A stretch of 64,000 nucleotides of DNA from Sphingomonadales bacterium (GCA_019455285.1 JACFMS010000005.1:62001-126000), one strand, 5' to 3'. Shown: positions 1 through 9,426, counted from the stretch's first letter. Notes: generated from the sequence alone by a model not told the origin. Numbers and translations are program-made.

Positions 1-15
1 CGCGTTGCGCGGACC

Positions 16-414
16 ATGGACCGCGCCATCCGCCGCCTGGAAGGCACGCCGGTGCGCACCCCATCGGCCCGCCGTCTCGATCAGGAATCCCCTGCCGTTC
101 AAACCCCGGCAACCGCCTTGACCGCGGTTCAGGAAACCGTGCTGCAGGCGCAAGCCGCGGCGCTCGAAGGAATAATCGCTACGGCCGGCGCCAGCTCCCC
201 GGCGACGGCCGGCCAAACCGTCAAGGCCTTGGCGGATGAGGCGCTGCTGCTCACCGAGACGGTCACCGCATTGGCCGCGGAGACGACGGGCGCGCCGAAG
301 CCGCACGGCCGGCGCGAGCCGGTATCGGCCGCCACCTTGCCCGGCCGCGTCATCTCCTTCAAGGAGGCCGCGGAAGCCCTGAACAACCGCACCGGCAGCC
401 GCCGCCGGGCTTAA
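16..414 (+). CDS. Hypothetical protein, possibly 5'-truncated
   Basis: The frame is open from base 1, so the ATG at 16 may be internal and the gene may begin outside the window. The 132 visible residues are rich in Ala, Thr and Arg. A predicted helical stretch with many Ala/Leu lies at about residues 30-90, and the C-terminus is basic and ends in RRRA. I see no signal peptide, membrane segment or familiar motif. Its TAA overlaps the ecm stop codon on the other strand, so the two genes converge with no spacer. Function unknown; it could be the tail of a larger protein. Confidence 0.5.
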   Translation: MDRAIRRLEGTPVRTPSARRLDQESPAVQTPATALTAVQETVLQAQAAALEGIIATAGASSPATAGQTVKALADEALLLTETVTALAAETTGAPKPHGRREPVSAATLPGRVISFKEAAEALNNRTGSRRRA

Positions 415-2414
415 GCCGCCTCGGTGGCGGTGCCGTCCACCAGGGTGATGATGTCGCCCATGATGTCGTTGACCTGAAAATCCTTGGGCGTGTAGATCCG
501 GGCAACCCCCATCGCCTGTAATTTGGCGGCGTCTTCCGGCGGGATGATGCCGCCCACCACCACCGGCACATCGCTAAGGCCGGCGTCCCGCATCCGCCGC
601 ATCACCTCACTGACAAGCTCCAGATGGCTGCCCGACAGGATCGACAGCCCCACCACATGGACATTTTCCTCAGCCGCTTTCTCGACGATCTGCGCCGGCG
701 TCAAGCGGATGCCGTCATAAACCAGGTCCATGCCGCTATCCCGGGCCCTGACCGCGATTTGTTCTGCGCCGTTGGAATGGCCGTCAAGCCCCGGCTTGCC
801 GACGAGAATTTTCAGCCGCCGGCCGAGCTTGGACGACACCGCCGCCACCCGACCGCGCAAGGCGTCCAACGCGTCATTGCTCTGGTTGCTGACCGCCCGG
901 CCGACGCCCGTCGGCGCGCGGTATTCGCCGTAGATGTCGCGTAACGTCGCCGCCCATTCGCCGGTGGTGACGCCGGCCTTCGCCGCGACGATGGATGGCT
1001 CCATGATGTTGCGCCCTTCGCGCGCAGCGGCGCGCAGCCCACTTAATGCCGCCGCCACCGCCGTTGCGTCGCGGGATTGGCGCCAGGCGTTGAGCCGCCT
1101 GATCTGCTCGGCCTCCGCCGCCGGATCGACGGTCATGAAGCCGCCGTCGTCGCTGTCGGTCAAGGGCGACGGCGCACTGTCGGTAAACTTGTTGACGCCC
1201 ACCACCGCTTGCTCGCCGGCTTCGATGCGCGCCAATCGCGCCGCGTTCGACTCCACCAGCCGCTCTTTCATATAGCTTGATTCAATGGCGGCGATGGCGC
1301 CGCCCCGATCGCCGATGCGGTGCAATTCTTCCCGCGCCGCCGCTTTCAATTCCTCAACCTTGGCGTCGATCACGCTGGAGCCATCGAAGATGTCGCCGTA
1401 TTCCAATAGATCGGTTTCGTAGGCGACGATCTGCTGCAGGCGCAGGCTCCATTGCTGATCCCACGGCCGCGGCAAGCCCAACGCTTCGTTCCACGCCGGC
1501 AATTGCACTGCCCGCGCTCGCGCCTTCTTCGATAAGACCACGGCGAGCATTTCAAGAAGGATGCGATAGACATTGTTTTCCGGCTGCTGCTCGGTCAGTC
1601 CTAAGCTGTTGACTTGCACGCCGTAGCGAAAGCGCCGCAGTTTTTCATCCGTCACGCCATAGCGCTCGCGGGTAATTTCATCCCACAGCTCGACAAAGGC
1701 GCGCATCTTGCACATCTCGGTGATGAACTTCAGGCCGGCATTGACGAAGAAGCTGATGCGTCCCACCACCTCGGGAAAATCTTCAGGAGCGATCTGGCCG
1801 CCGTCTTTCAACGCATCGAGAATGGCGATGGCGGTGGCGAGCGCGAAGGCCAGCTCCTGCACCGGCGTCGCCCCGGCTTCTTGAAGATGATAGGAGCAGA
1901 CGTTAGTGGGGTTCCATTTGGGAATTTCCCGGTAGGCGAAGCTGATGACGTCGGTGGTCAGCTTCAAGCTCACTTTCGGCGGGAAGATGTAGGTGCCGCG
2001 CGACAGATACTCCTTGATGATGTCGTTTTGCACCGTACCTTGCAGCTTGGCGCGGTCCGCCCCCTGCTCTTCCGCCGCCGCCACGTAAAGCGCCAGGAGC
2101 CAGGGCGCGGTGGCGTTGATGGTCATGGAGGTGTTCATGCGCTCCAAGGGAATGCCGTCAAACAGCGCCCGCATGTCGCCCAGGTGGCAGATCGGCACCC
2201 CCACTTTGCCAACCTCGCCCCGCGCCAGCACATGGTCGCTGTCATAGCCGGTCTGGGTCGGCAGGTCGAAGGCCACCGACAACCCGGTCTGGCCACGGGC
2301 CAAGTTGGTGCGGTAAAGTTCATTGGACGCCGCGGCCGAGGAATGGCCGGAGTAGGTGCGAAACAGCCAGGGCGCATCGCGCTTAATGTGTGGCCTATCG
2401 ATTCGGTCGGTCAT
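411..2414 (-). CDS. ecm: Ethylmalonyl-CoA mutase (AdoCbl-dependent)
   Basis: Converts (2R)-ethylmalonyl-CoA to (2S)-methylsuccinyl-CoA in the cytoplasm with adenosylcobalamin, as the step after Ccr in the ethylmalonyl-CoA pathway. The 667-residue protein has an N-terminal acyl-CoA mutase barrel (about 10-520) and a C-terminal B12 domain. The cobalamin motif DGHSNGA (about 544-550) supplies the DxHxxG lower-ligand signature. The Ser-Asn after the His differs from the DGHDRGA usual in methylmalonyl-CoA mutase and fits the Ecm clade. I chose ATG 2414; a TTG at 2441 would add nine residues. It is transcribed away from ccr across a 260-bp regulatory region, which supports Ecm over methylmalonyl-CoA mutase. 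Confidence 0.93.
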   Translation of the reverse strand: MTDRIDRPHIKRDAPWLFRTYSGHSSAAASNELYRTNLARGQTGLSVAFDLPTQTGYDSDHVLARGEVGKVGVPICHLGDMRALFDGIPLERMNTSMTINATAPWLLALYVAAAEEQGADRAKLQGTVQNDIIKEYLSRGTYIFPPKVSLKLTTDVISFAYREIPKWNPTNVCSYHLQEAGATPVQELAFALATAIAILDALKDGGQIAPEDFPEVVGRISFFVNAGLKFITEMCKMRAFVELWDEITRERYGVTDEKLRRFRYGVQVNSLGLTEQQPENNVYRILLEMLAVVLSKKARARAVQLPAWNEALGLPRPWDQQWSLRLQQIVAYETDLLEYGDIFDGSSVIDAKVEELKAAAREELHRIGDRGGAIAAIESSYMKERLVESNAARLARIEAGEQAVVGVNKFTDSAPSPLTDSDDGGFMTVDPAAEAEQIRRLNAWRQSRDATAVAAALSGLRAAAREGRNIMEPSIVAAKAGVTTGEWAATLRDIYGEYRAPTGVGRAVSNQSNDALDALRGRVAAVSSKLGRRLKILVGKPGLDGHSNGAEQIAVRARDSGMDLVYDGIRLTPAQIVEKAAEENVHVVGLSILSGSHLELVSEVMRRMRDAGLSDVPVVVGGIIPPEDAAKLQAMGVARIYTPKDFQVNDIMGDIITLVDGTATEAA

Positions 2415-2674
2415 GCTGTTCTTTCTTATATGTTCGGACAAGTTTATTATTTAATTTGCCTAACTTACGGCAATATTATAATAAACTGTCGCAAAACTGG
2501 TTTACGGACGAAATTTACTTGCTATTATTGCAACGCAAAAAAGCGCCCGTAAACTAGGAAACACATACTATAGTGTGCTCTTTGGGGCAACCGAAGCAAA
2601 ACCTTGGATGAAAAATTAAGGAATTTTGCTGCGCCGCACCGAAGACCGCCGCCCGAACGGAGAGTTTTTCGACC
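2415..2674. promoter_or_regulatory. Divergent ecm/ccr control region
   Basis: AT-rich 260-bp spacer between the ecm and ccr starts. It holds two TGC-N3-GCA palindromes (2529-2537 and 2630-2638) of the kind reported for PhaR. One TTGTCCGAACA site (2431-2441, minus-strand reading) is shared with the etfB and phaB upstream regions. TTACGG occurs three times (2465-2470, 2502-2507 and inverted at 2547-2552). A likely ccr -10 lies in the palindromic ACTATAGT around 2567-2574. Promoter positions are inferred from sequence only. Confidence 0.6.
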
Positions 2675-3985
2675 ATGACCAGCGCCGCCGACCATGCCGC
2701 CACGCCGCAGGACGCCGCCACCGCCGACCTGCCCAAGAAAGACCTCTATGAAATCGGCGAGATTCCGCCCTTGGGCCATGTGCCGAAGCAGATGTACGGC
2801 TGGATCATCCGCCGCGAACGGCACGGCGAGCCGGAAAAGGCGATGCAGATCGAGGTCGTCGACACCCCTCAGATCGGCGACGACGAGGCGCTCATTCTGG
2901 TGATGGCGGCGGGCGTCAACTACAACGGCGTGTGGGCGGGACTGGGGGTGCCGATTTCCCCCTTCGACGTGCACAAGGCCCCCTATCACATCGCCGGCTC
3001 GGACGCTTCCGGCATCGTCTACAAGGTCGGTGCCAAGGTGAAGCGCTTCAAGGTCGGCGACGAGGTGGTGGTCCATTGCAACCAAGACGACGGCGACGAT
3101 GAGGAGTGCAACGGCGGCGATCCCATGTTCTCGCCCTCCCAGCGTATCTGGGGCTATGAGACGCCGGACGGCTCGTTCGCCCAGTTCGCCCGCGTCCAGG
3201 CCCGCCAGCTGATGAAGCGGCCGAAGCATTTAACCTGGGAGGAGAGCGCCTGCTATACCCTGACGCTGGCCACCGCCTACCGCATGCTGTTCGGCCATCG
3301 CCCGCATATCCTGCGCCCCGGTCACAACGTGCTGGTGTGGGGCGCATCGGGCGGCCTTGGCTCCATGGCGATTCAGCTCATCGCCACCGCCGGGGCCAAC
3401 GCCATCGGCGTCATCTCGGATGATTCGAAAGCCGACTTCGTCTTGGCGCTGGGCGCCAAGGGCGTCATCAACCGCAAGAACTTCAATTGCTGGGGCCAGA
3501 TGCCGCCGGTCAACTCGCCGGAGTTTGGCGAGTTCATGAAGGAAGCGCGCAAATTCGGCAAGGCGATTTGGGACATCACCGGCAAGGGCAACGATGTCGA
3601 CTTCGTGTTCGAGCATCCCGGCGAACAGACCTTCCCGGTGTCCTGCTTCGTGGTCAAGCGCGGCGGCATGGTGGTGTTCTGCGCCGGCACCACGGGCTAC
3701 AACATCACCTTCGACGCCCGCTTCGTGTGGATGCGGCAAAAGCGCATCCAGGGCAGCCACTTCGCCAACCTGTTGCAGGCGAGCCAAGCCAATCAGCTGG
3801 TGATCGAGCGGCGCTTGGATCCGTGCATGTCGGAAGTGTTTTCCTGGAAGGATATTCCGCGCGCCCACACCAAGATGTGGAAGAACCAACACAAGCCCGG
3901 CAACATGGCGGTGCTGGTCAACGCGCAATACCCGGGCTTGCGCACCTTCGAGGACGTCATTGATGCCGGCAAGGAAAGGGCGTAA
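2675..3985 (+). CDS. ccr: Crotonyl-CoA carboxylase/reductase
   Basis: Carries out NADPH-dependent reductive carboxylation of crotonyl-CoA to (2S)-ethylmalonyl-CoA, the signature reaction of the ethylmalonyl-CoA pathway. The 436-aa protein is a medium-chain dehydrogenase/reductase. It has an N-terminal GroES-like fold and a nucleotide-binding loop in the segment VWGASGGLGSMAIQL (about residues 222-236). The insert around residues 142-160 (CNQDDGDDEECNGGDPMFS) and the C-terminal GNMAVLVNA segment are typical of Ccr. The RBS CGGAGAG lies just upstream of ATG 2675. It is divergent from ecm and four bases ahead of mcd, so consecutive pathway enzymes are co-located. Confidence 0.96.
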   Translation: MTSAADHAATPQDAATADLPKKDLYEIGEIPPLGHVPKQMYGWIIRRERHGEPEKAMQIEVVDTPQIGDDEALILVMAAGVNYNGVWAGLGVPISPFDVHKAPYHIAGSDASGIVYKVGAKVKRFKVGDEVVVHCNQDDGDDEECNGGDPMFSPSQRIWGYETPDGSFAQFARVQARQLMKRPKHLTWEESACYTLTLATAYRMLFGHRPHILRPGHNVLVWGASGGLGSMAIQLIATAGANAIGVISDDSKADFVLALGAKGVINRKNFNCWGQMPPVNSPEFGEFMKEARKFGKAIWDITGKGNDVDFVFEHPGEQTFPVSCFVVKRGGMVVFCAGTTGYNITFDARFVWMRQKRIQGSHFANLLQASQANQLVIERRLDPCMSEVFSWKDIPRAHTKMWKNQHKPGNMAVLVNAQYPGLRTFEDVIDAGKERA

Positions 3986-3989
3986 CGCA

Positions 3990-5693
3990 ATGACGGCCGA
4001 AATAGTGGCGATGCGCGACAGCGCGACGGCGAGCCTGCTCGACACCTGCGAAGAGGCGTTGGCCGCCGCGGAAACGCTGCTGGCGCAAGCGCGCGACAGC
4101 GTAGCCCAGCACGTGATGACGGCGGGTCAGCTTGATCGCCGGGCGGCGGAGGAAAATCAATTTGCGGTGCATGGCTTCGCCTGGTTTGCGACATATGTCG
4201 AGACCTTGCGCCAAACGCTCGATTGGGCGCGCCGCCTTCATCACGACAGCAAACTCGGCGAGTTGGAAACGCTGATTCTGCAAGCCGGATTCGGCGAGTA
4301 TCTGGCGCAGCTTGCCGGCGGCATCAGCATGAGCCAGGGCGAGATCGTGCGCGCGGCCGATTTGTGGCTGAGCGCCGAGGCGGTGGCAGACTTCGCGGCG
4401 CAACCGGCGGTCATGGCGCTCACGGAAGCCGGCAATGCGCCCGACGTGCGCGCCCGCATCGCCGAGCTGGTGGAGCACAGCGTCGATACCGGCGTCTTTG
4501 GCGAGTTGGGCCTGGAAGAAACCTACGTCATGATCCGTGACGAGTTCCGCCGCTTCGCCGCCGAGGAAGTGATTCCGTTCGCCCACGACTGGCATCTGCG
4601 CGATGAGTTCATCCCGATGGATGTCATCGCCAAGATGAGCGAGCTTGGCGTCTTCGGCCTGACCATTCCCGAACAATATGGCGGCTTGGGACTCGGCAAG
4701 ACGTCGATGTGCGTCGTCTCCGAAGAATTAAGCCGCGCCTATATCGGCGTCGGCTCTTTGGGCACCCGCTCGGAGATTGCCGCCGAATTGATCTTGAACG
4801 GCGGCACCGAGGCGCAAAAACAAAAGTGGCTGCCGCTCATCGCTTCCGGCACGGTGCTGCCCACCGCGGTGTTCACCGAACCCAATACCGGCTCCGATTT
4901 GGGCTCCTTGAAAACTCGCGCCGTCAAAAGCGTCAACGACACGGGCGAAGCGGTCTATAAAGTCACCGGCAACAAGACCTGGATCACCCACGCCGCGCGC
5001 GCCGACATCATGACCTTGCTGGCGCGCACCAATCCCGATCAGCCGGGCTATAAGGGCTTGAGCATGCTGATCGCCGAAAAGCCGCGCGGCGATGACGCCA
5101 ACCCGTTTCCGGCCAAGGGCATGACCGGCGGCGAGATCGAGGTGTTGGGCTATCGCGGCATGAAGGAGTACGAGCTTGGCTTCGACAATTTCGAGGTCAA
5201 GGCCGAAAACCTCTTGGGCGGGACGGAAGGCAACGGCTTCAAGCAGCTGATGGCGACCTTCGAATCGGCGCGCATCCAGACCGCGGCGCGGGCCTTGGGC
5301 GTCGCCCAGTGCGCTCTGGAACTGGGCTTGAAATACGCCACCGAGCGGGTGCAGTTCGGCCAGCCGATCTACGCCTTCCCCCGGGTCCACGGCAAGCTTG
5401 CCTGGAGCGTGGTCGAGATCATGATGGCGCGCCAACTGTCCTACTTCGCCGCCCGCCAGAAGGATCAGGGCAAGCGCTGCGACCTGGAGGCCGGTATGGC
5501 CAAGCTTCTGGCCGCCCGCGTCGCCTGGGCCACCGCCGATAACGCGCTTCAAGTCCATGGCGGCAACGGCTACGCCATGGAATATCCCATCAGCCGCGTC
5601 TTGTGCGACGCCCGCATTCTCAATATCTTCGAGGGCGCGGCGGAAATTCAGGCCGACGTGATCGCGCGACGGCTCTTCGGCGCCGCGAATTAA
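3990..5693 (+). CDS. mcd: (2S)-methylsuccinyl-CoA dehydrogenase
   Basis: FAD enzyme that oxidises methylsuccinyl-CoA to mesaconyl-CoA and passes electrons to ETF. The 567 residues exceed a usual acyl-CoA dehydrogenase (about 380). An extra N-terminal region of about 150 residues precedes the acyl-CoA dehydrogenase core, which is the architecture of Mcd. Core signatures include FTEPNTGSDLGS and VHGGNGYAMEYPISRVLCDA. ATG 3990 lies four bases after the ccr stop; an in-frame ATG at 3960 inside ccr is less likely. Its operon position after ccr, with etfBA nearby, supports the assignment. Confidence 0.93.
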   Translation: MTAEIVAMRDSATASLLDTCEEALAAAETLLAQARDSVAQHVMTAGQLDRRAAEENQFAVHGFAWFATYVETLRQTLDWARRLHHDSKLGELETLILQAGFGEYLAQLAGGISMSQGEIVRAADLWLSAEAVADFAAQPAVMALTEAGNAPDVRARIAELVEHSVDTGVFGELGLEETYVMIRDEFRRFAAEEVIPFAHDWHLRDEFIPMDVIAKMSELGVFGLTIPEQYGGLGLGKTSMCVVSEELSRAYIGVGSLGTRSEIAAELILNGGTEAQKQKWLPLIASGTVLPTAVFTEPNTGSDLGSLKTRAVKSVNDTGEAVYKVTGNKTWITHAARADIMTLLARTNPDQPGYKGLSMLIAEKPRGDDANPFPAKGMTGGEIEVLGYRGMKEYELGFDNFEVKAENLLGGTEGNGFKQLMATFESARIQTAARALGVAQCALELGLKYATERVQFGQPIYAFPRVHGKLAWSVVEIMMARQLSYFAARQKDQGKRCDLEAGMAKLLAARVAWATADNALQVHGGNGYAMEYPISRVLCDARILNIFEGAAEIQADVIARRLFGAAN

Positions 5694-5703
5694 GTCATCA
5701 CGC

Positions 5704-5793
5704 CCCCCTCACCCTACCCTCTCCCTCGAGGGAGAGGGATACGTAGGGTTGGCGAGCTATTACGCGAGCCTTACCCGTAGTTGGGTGAGGGGG
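5704..5793. repeat. Palindromic intergenic repeat (CCCTCACCC type)
   Basis: Element of about 90 bp bounded by a perfect 11-bp inverted repeat, CCCCCTCACCC (5704-5714) and GGGTGAGGGGG (5783-5793). It contains a perfect 22-bp palindrome at 5717-5738 (CCCTCTCC...GGAGAGGG). A related arrangement occurs at 57452-57551. It lies between mcd and the next gene and could also act as an RNA hairpin that ends or stabilises the mcd transcript. Confidence 0.75.
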
Positions 5794-5815
5794 AGCACTA
5801 ATAACGAAGGCGAAT

Positions 5816-6013
5816 ATGGACGCATTACGCTATCTGCTCCCCTTCCTGGTGGCGATCGTGGTCGCCATCTTGTTTGCCGGCGTCATCGTCATGGCGCGCG
5901 GCGGCGAAACCGCCAAGCGGTGGAGCAACAAGCTGATGCAGGCGCGGGTCTGGGCGCAGTTCGTCGCCATCCTGGTGATCGCCATCCTGCTTTATTTTGG
6001 AAGCAAATCCTGA
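5816..6013 (+). CDS. Twin-transmembrane HIG1-like small protein
   Basis: The 65-residue protein has two membrane helices (about residues 5-27 and 45-61) joined by a short basic loop ending in RWSNKLMQARV. That pattern is typical of bacterial twin-transmembrane/HIG1-domain proteins found next to PduO-type adenosyltransferases in alphaproteobacteria. It probably sits in the inner membrane. Its biochemical role is unknown; eukaryotic HIG1 relatives associate with respiratory complexes. The stop overlaps the next start (TGATG), so the two genes are probably translationally coupled. Confidence 0.8.
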   Translation: MDALRYLLPFLVAIVVAILFAGVIVMARGGETAKRWSNKLMQARVWAQFVAILVIAILLYFGSKS

Positions 6014-6576
6014 TGGTCAAGCTGACGAAGATTTACACCCGGGGCGGCGACAAGGGTGAAACCTCGCTGGTGGACGGCTCGCGGGTGCGCAAGGATGATC
6101 CGCGGATCGCCGCTTATGGTACGGTGGATGAGGCCAACGCCGTGATCGGCATCGTCCGTCTGCACACCGAGGGCGACATCGACGCCCTGTTGGCGCGCAT
6201 TCAGAACGAGCTCTTTGATCTCGGGGCCGACCTGGCGACGCCGGGCGAGAACTTCGATGACCCCCAGGCGCTGCGCATCCTGCCGGCGCAAACCGCCCGG
6301 CTGGAAGCCGATATCGACCGCCTGAACGCCGAGCTTGCGCCCTTGACCTCCTTCATTCTGCCGGGCGGCGCCGCCGTCGCCGCCTACCTTCACCTCGCCC
6401 GCACCGTCACCCGCCGGGCCGAGCGGCTGATGGTGACCGCCGCCGCCGAAGTCGCCATCAACCCGGAAGCCATCAAGTACTGCAATCGGCTCTCCGACCT
6501 GCTGTTCGTCCTCGGCCGCTATGTCAACGACAAGGGCATGGGAGATGTTTTATGGACGCCGGGCGGCACCCGTTAA
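6013..6576 (+). CDS. Cob(I)alamin adenosyltransferase, PduO type
   Basis: Transfers the adenosyl group of ATP to cob(I)alamin, giving adenosylcobalamin. The 187-aa protein has the PduO-type ATP-binding N-terminus (TRGGDKGETSLVDGSRV), the segment YGTVDEANAVIG and the C-terminal NRLSDLLFVLGR helix with the conserved Arg/Asn. ATG 6013 overlaps the stop of the twin-TM gene; a longer frame from 5749 would run through the repeat and the preceding gene and was rejected. Its location beside ecm fits cofactor supply to Ecm, and NrdJ elsewhere in the window needs the same cofactor. Confidence 0.95.
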   Translation: MVKLTKIYTRGGDKGETSLVDGSRVRKDDPRIAAYGTVDEANAVIGIVRLHTEGDIDALLARIQNELFDLGADLATPGENFDDPQALRILPAQTARLEADIDRLNAELAPLTSFILPGGAAVAAYLHLARTVTRRAERLMVTAAAEVAINPEAIKYCNRLSDLLFVLGRYVNDKGMGDVLWTPGGTR

Positions 6577-6756
6577 AACAGCGTTTTAAGGCATATTGTC
6601 CGTACAGCTTTGATTGACTTCATGCCGACCCTGGAGTAGTTGTGCAAGGCTCCATTGCTGCGCCGCAATAGAATCGGTGCGGCGGGAGCCCGACAAGGGT
6701 CGCCATAGGGGCGGCGGGATGGTCAGAAGAACCAGCTAATAAGGAGAGACCTCCGG
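6577..6756 (+). promoter_or_regulatory. etfB upstream region with putative PhaR-type operator
   Basis: 180-bp spacer before etfB. A plausible sigma70 promoter is TTGACT (6614-6619), a 17-bp spacer and TAGTTG (6637-6642). Just downstream lies ATTGCTGCGCCGCAAT (6654-6669), a near-palindrome that contains TGC-GCC-GCA (6659-6667). Upstream is TTGTCCGTACA (6596-6606). Both motifs recur at ecm/ccr and phaB. An operator overlapping the start site would suit repression. The RBS AAGGAG precedes etfB. Confidence 0.55.
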
Positions 6757-7506
6757 ATGAAAATCGTGGTCGCGGTAAAGCGGGTCGTTGACTACAACGT
6801 CAAAATTCGCGTCAAGGCGGATCAGACCGGCATCGAGCTTGCCGGCATCAAGATGTCGATGAACCCCTTCGACGAAATCGCCGTCGAAGAGGCGTTGCGC
6901 ATCAAAGAAGCCGGCAAGGCTAAGGAAGTCATCGCCGTCTCGGTCGGACCGGCGCAGGCCCAGGAAACCATCCGCACCGCGCTCGCCATGGGCGCCGACC
7001 GCGGCATCCTGGTCAAGGCCGAGGGCGAGGTCGAACCCTTAGGCGTAGCCAAGATCCTGAAGGGCATCGTCGAGGCCGAACAGCCGCAGCTGGTCATTCT
7101 CGGCAAACAGGCCATCGACAACGATTGCAACCAGACCGGCCAGATGCTGGCCGAGCTTCTGGGCTGGCCGCAGGGCACATTTGCCTCCAAGGTCGAGCTT
7201 GGTGCCGGAGAGGTGAAGGTGGTGCGGGAAGTGGATGGCGGTCTGGAAACCGTCGAGCTGAAGCTGCCGGCGGTGGTCACCTCCGACCTGCGTTTGAACG
7301 AGCCGCGTTATGCCTCGCTGCCCAATATCATGAGCGCCAGAAAGAAGCCCATCGCCGAAAAGGCGCCGGCGGATTTCGGCGTCGATACCGCGCCGCGGCT
7401 CAAGGTCCTCAAAGTCAGCGAACCCGCCAAGCGCCAAGCCGGCGTCAAGGTGGCTAACGTGGCCGAACTCGTCGACAAGCTGAAGAATGAAGCAAAGGTG
7501 ATCTGA
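6757..7506 (+). CDS. etfB: Electron transfer flavoprotein beta subunit
   Basis: Small subunit of ETF, which takes electrons from acyl-CoA dehydrogenases and passes them to ETF:ubiquinone oxidoreductase. The 249-aa length is standard. It begins [20 protein letters not shown] and carries the conserved segment [20 protein letters not shown] and the nucleotide-binding motif [21 protein letters not shown] 6757 has AAGGAG upstream. It is two bases from etfA. In this context Mcd and the acyl-CoA dehydrogenase at 57.6 kb are likely electron donors. Confidence 0.97.
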   Translation: MKIVVAVKRVVDYNVKIRVKADQTGIELAGIKMSMNPFDEIAVEEALRIKEAGKAKEVIAVSVGPAQAQETIRTALAMGADRGILVKAEGEVEPLGVAKILKGIVEAEQPQLVILGKQAIDNDCNQTGQMLAELLGWPQGTFASKVELGAGEVKVVREVDGGLETVELKLPAVVTSDLRLNEPRYASLPNIMSARKKPIAEKAPADFGVDTAPRLKVLKVSEPAKRQAGVKVANVAELVDKLKNEAKVI

Positions 7507-7508
7507 CC

Positions 7509-8438
7509 ATGGCTGCTCTGGTACTTGCCGAACACGACAACAAATCCCTGAAAGACGCGACTCTGGTGGCGGTCACCGCGGCCAAGGCGCTTGGCGGTGA
7601 TGTCGATGTGCTGGTGGCCGGATCGGGCTGCCAGGCGGTCGCCGACGCGGCCTCCCAAATCGCCGGCGTGCGCAAGGTGCTCTTGGTGGATGATGCAGCC
7701 AACGAGCATCCGCTGGCGGAGACCCTGTCCGCTATTCTTGTCAAGCTGGCCGGCGGCTATGACGCCGTGCTGGCGCCGGCCACCACCACCGGCAAGAACG
7801 TCATGCCGCGCGTCGCCGCCCGGCTCGACGTGGCGCAGATTTCCGATATCACGGCAGTGATCTCGCCCGATACCTTCGAGCGGCCGATCTACGCCGGCAA
7901 CGCCATCGCCACCGTGCAGTCGTCTGATGCCAAGAAGGTCATCACCGTGCGCGGCACCGCCTTCGACAAGGCCGCCGCATCGGGCGGCTCGGCGGCCATT
8001 GAAAAGGTTGATGGCGCGGGCAATCCCGGCCTGTCCAAATTCATTGGCCAGGAACTGTCGAAGTCGGAGCGCCCCGAACTGACCAGCGCCAAGATCATCG
8101 TCTCCGGCGGCCGCGGCATGGGCTCGGGCGAGAACTTCAAGCTCATCGAGGCGGTGGCCGACAAGCTCAACGCCGCGGTGGGCGCGTCGCGCGCGGCGGT
8201 GGACGCCGGCTTCGTGCCCAACGACTATCAGGTCGGCCAAACCGGCAAGATCGTCGCGCCGCAGCTCTATATCGCGGTGGGCATCTCGGGCGCCATTCAG
8301 CATCTGGCCGGGATGAAGGATTCGAAAGTCATCGTCGCCATCAACAAGGACGAGGAAGCGCCAATCTTCCAGGTCGCCGATTATGGCCTGGTGGCCGACC
8401 TGTTCAAAGCGCTTCCGGAGCTGGCGGAAGCGTTGTAA
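7509..8438 (+). CDS. etfA: Electron transfer flavoprotein alpha subunit
   Basis: FAD-carrying subunit of ETF, 309 aa, usual length. The C-terminal FAD domain is intact: [12 protein letters not shown] (about 199-210), [16 protein letters not shown] and the signature [16 protein letters not shown], followed by [15 protein letters not shown]. It starts two bases after etfB in the same operon and is followed by hbd after 61 bp. Confidence 0.97.
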   Translation: MAALVLAEHDNKSLKDATLVAVTAAKALGGDVDVLVAGSGCQAVADAASQIAGVRKVLLVDDAANEHPLAETLSAILVKLAGGYDAVLAPATTTGKNVMPRVAARLDVAQISDITAVISPDTFERPIYAGNAIATVQSSDAKKVITVRGTAFDKAAASGGSAAIEKVDGAGNPGLSKFIGQELSKSERPELTSAKIIVSGGRGMGSGENFKLIEAVADKLNAAVGASRAAVDAGFVPNDYQVGQTGKIVAPQLYIAVGISGAIQHLAGMKDSKVIVAINKDEEAPIFQVADYGLVADLFKALPELAEAL

Positions 8439-8499
8439 GCTGCCCGGCACGTATGAATGCCGGCAAAAATTAAGATCAAACAGCCGGTAGGTTGATCTC

Positions 8500-9390
8500 A
8501 TGGGGTCTGTTGAGCTGATGTTCAAGAAGGTTGGCATAATCGGCGCGGGACAGATGGGCAATGGCATTGCCCATGTCAGCGCCTTGGCAGGGTTCGACGT
8601 TCTGTTGAAGGACGTCGATATGGAGCACGCCAAGGCCGGCCTGGAGGTCATCAAACAGAACATGGGCCGACAGGTCCACCGCGGCAAGATCACCCAGGCC
8701 GAAAAAGATGCGGCGATGAAGCGCATTGTGCTCATCGACAGCTACGAGCCGCTGCGGGACGCCGATCTGGTGGTGGAGGCGGCCACCGAAAAGGAACCCA
8801 TCAAGCGGGAAATTTTCAAGGCGTTATGTCCGGTCTTGAGCAAGGACACCATCCTTGCCTCCAATACCTCGTCGATCTCCATCACCCGGCTCGCCGCCGC
8901 CACCGACCGGCCGGAAATGTTCATGGGCCTGCACTTCATGAACCCGGTGCCGCTGATGCAGCTCGTGGAGCTTATCCGCGGCATAGCCACCAACGAGGAA
9001 ACCTTCCAAAAGATCAAGGCGTTTACGGAAAAGCTGGGCAAGACCACGGCCAACGCCGAGGATTTTCCCGCCTTCATCGTCAACCGCATCCTGCTGCCGA
9101 TGATCAATGAGGCGGTCTATACCCTTTATGAAGGCGTGGGATCGGTGCAGGCCATCGATACCGCCATGAAGCTTGGCGCCAACCACCCCATGGGGCCGTT
9201 GGAGCTCGCCGATTTCATCGGCCTTGATACCTGCCTGTCCATCATGCAGGTGCTTTATGAGGGGCTGGCGGATTCCAAGTACCGGCCCTGTCCGCTTTTG
9301 GTGAAATATGTCGAGGCAGGCTGGCTTGGCCAGAAGACGCAGCGTGGGTTTTACGATTATCGCGGCGAGACGCCGATCCCGACGCGCTAG
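8500..9390 (+). CDS. hbd: 3-hydroxybutyryl-CoA dehydrogenase
   Basis: NAD(H)-dependent interconversion of acetoacetyl-CoA and (S)-3-hydroxybutyryl-CoA. The N-terminal Rossmann motif GAGQMGNGIAHV, the catalytic-His segment LHFMNPVPLMQLVE and the C-terminal GFYDYRG end are typical. ATG 8500 has GTAGG eight bases upstream. The family more often starts at MFKKVGIIGAG, which would be ATG 8518, so the first six residues are uncertain. Cotranscription with etfBA suggests use in acyl-CoA oxidation, separate from the NADPH-linked PhaB. A hairpin terminator follows. Confidence 0.95.
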   Translation: MGSVELMFKKVGIIGAGQMGNGIAHVSALAGFDVLLKDVDMEHAKAGLEVIKQNMGRQVHRGKITQAEKDAAMKRIVLIDSYEPLRDADLVVEAATEKEPIKREIFKALCPVLSKDTILASNTSSISITRLAAATDRPEMFMGLHFMNPVPLMQLVELIRGIATNEETFQKIKAFTEKLGKTTANAEDFPAFIVNRILLPMINEAVYTLYEGVGSVQAIDTAMKLGANHPMGPLELADFIGLDTCLSIMQVLYEGLADSKYRPCPLLVKYVEAGWLGQKTQRGFYDYRGETPIPTR

Positions 9391-9426
9391 GATTTCAACT
9401 AGGATTTCAAATCGTGCGCTATCGGC

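Noticed and set aside
5694-6012. Cobalamin riboswitch near the adenosyltransferase
   Set aside because: The spacer is filled by a palindromic repeat and the twin-TM gene; no B12-box was seen. None was seen upstream of nrdJ either.
5749-6012. N-terminal extension of the adenosyltransferase
   Set aside because: It would run through the repeat and the twin-TM gene; the family begins at MVKLTKIYTRGGDKG.
7308-8735. Long open frame (475 codons) antisense to etfB/etfA
   Set aside because: It lies entirely opposite two clear ETF genes and the hbd start, has the His/Arg/Gly-rich composition of a high-GC shadow frame and no family motif.
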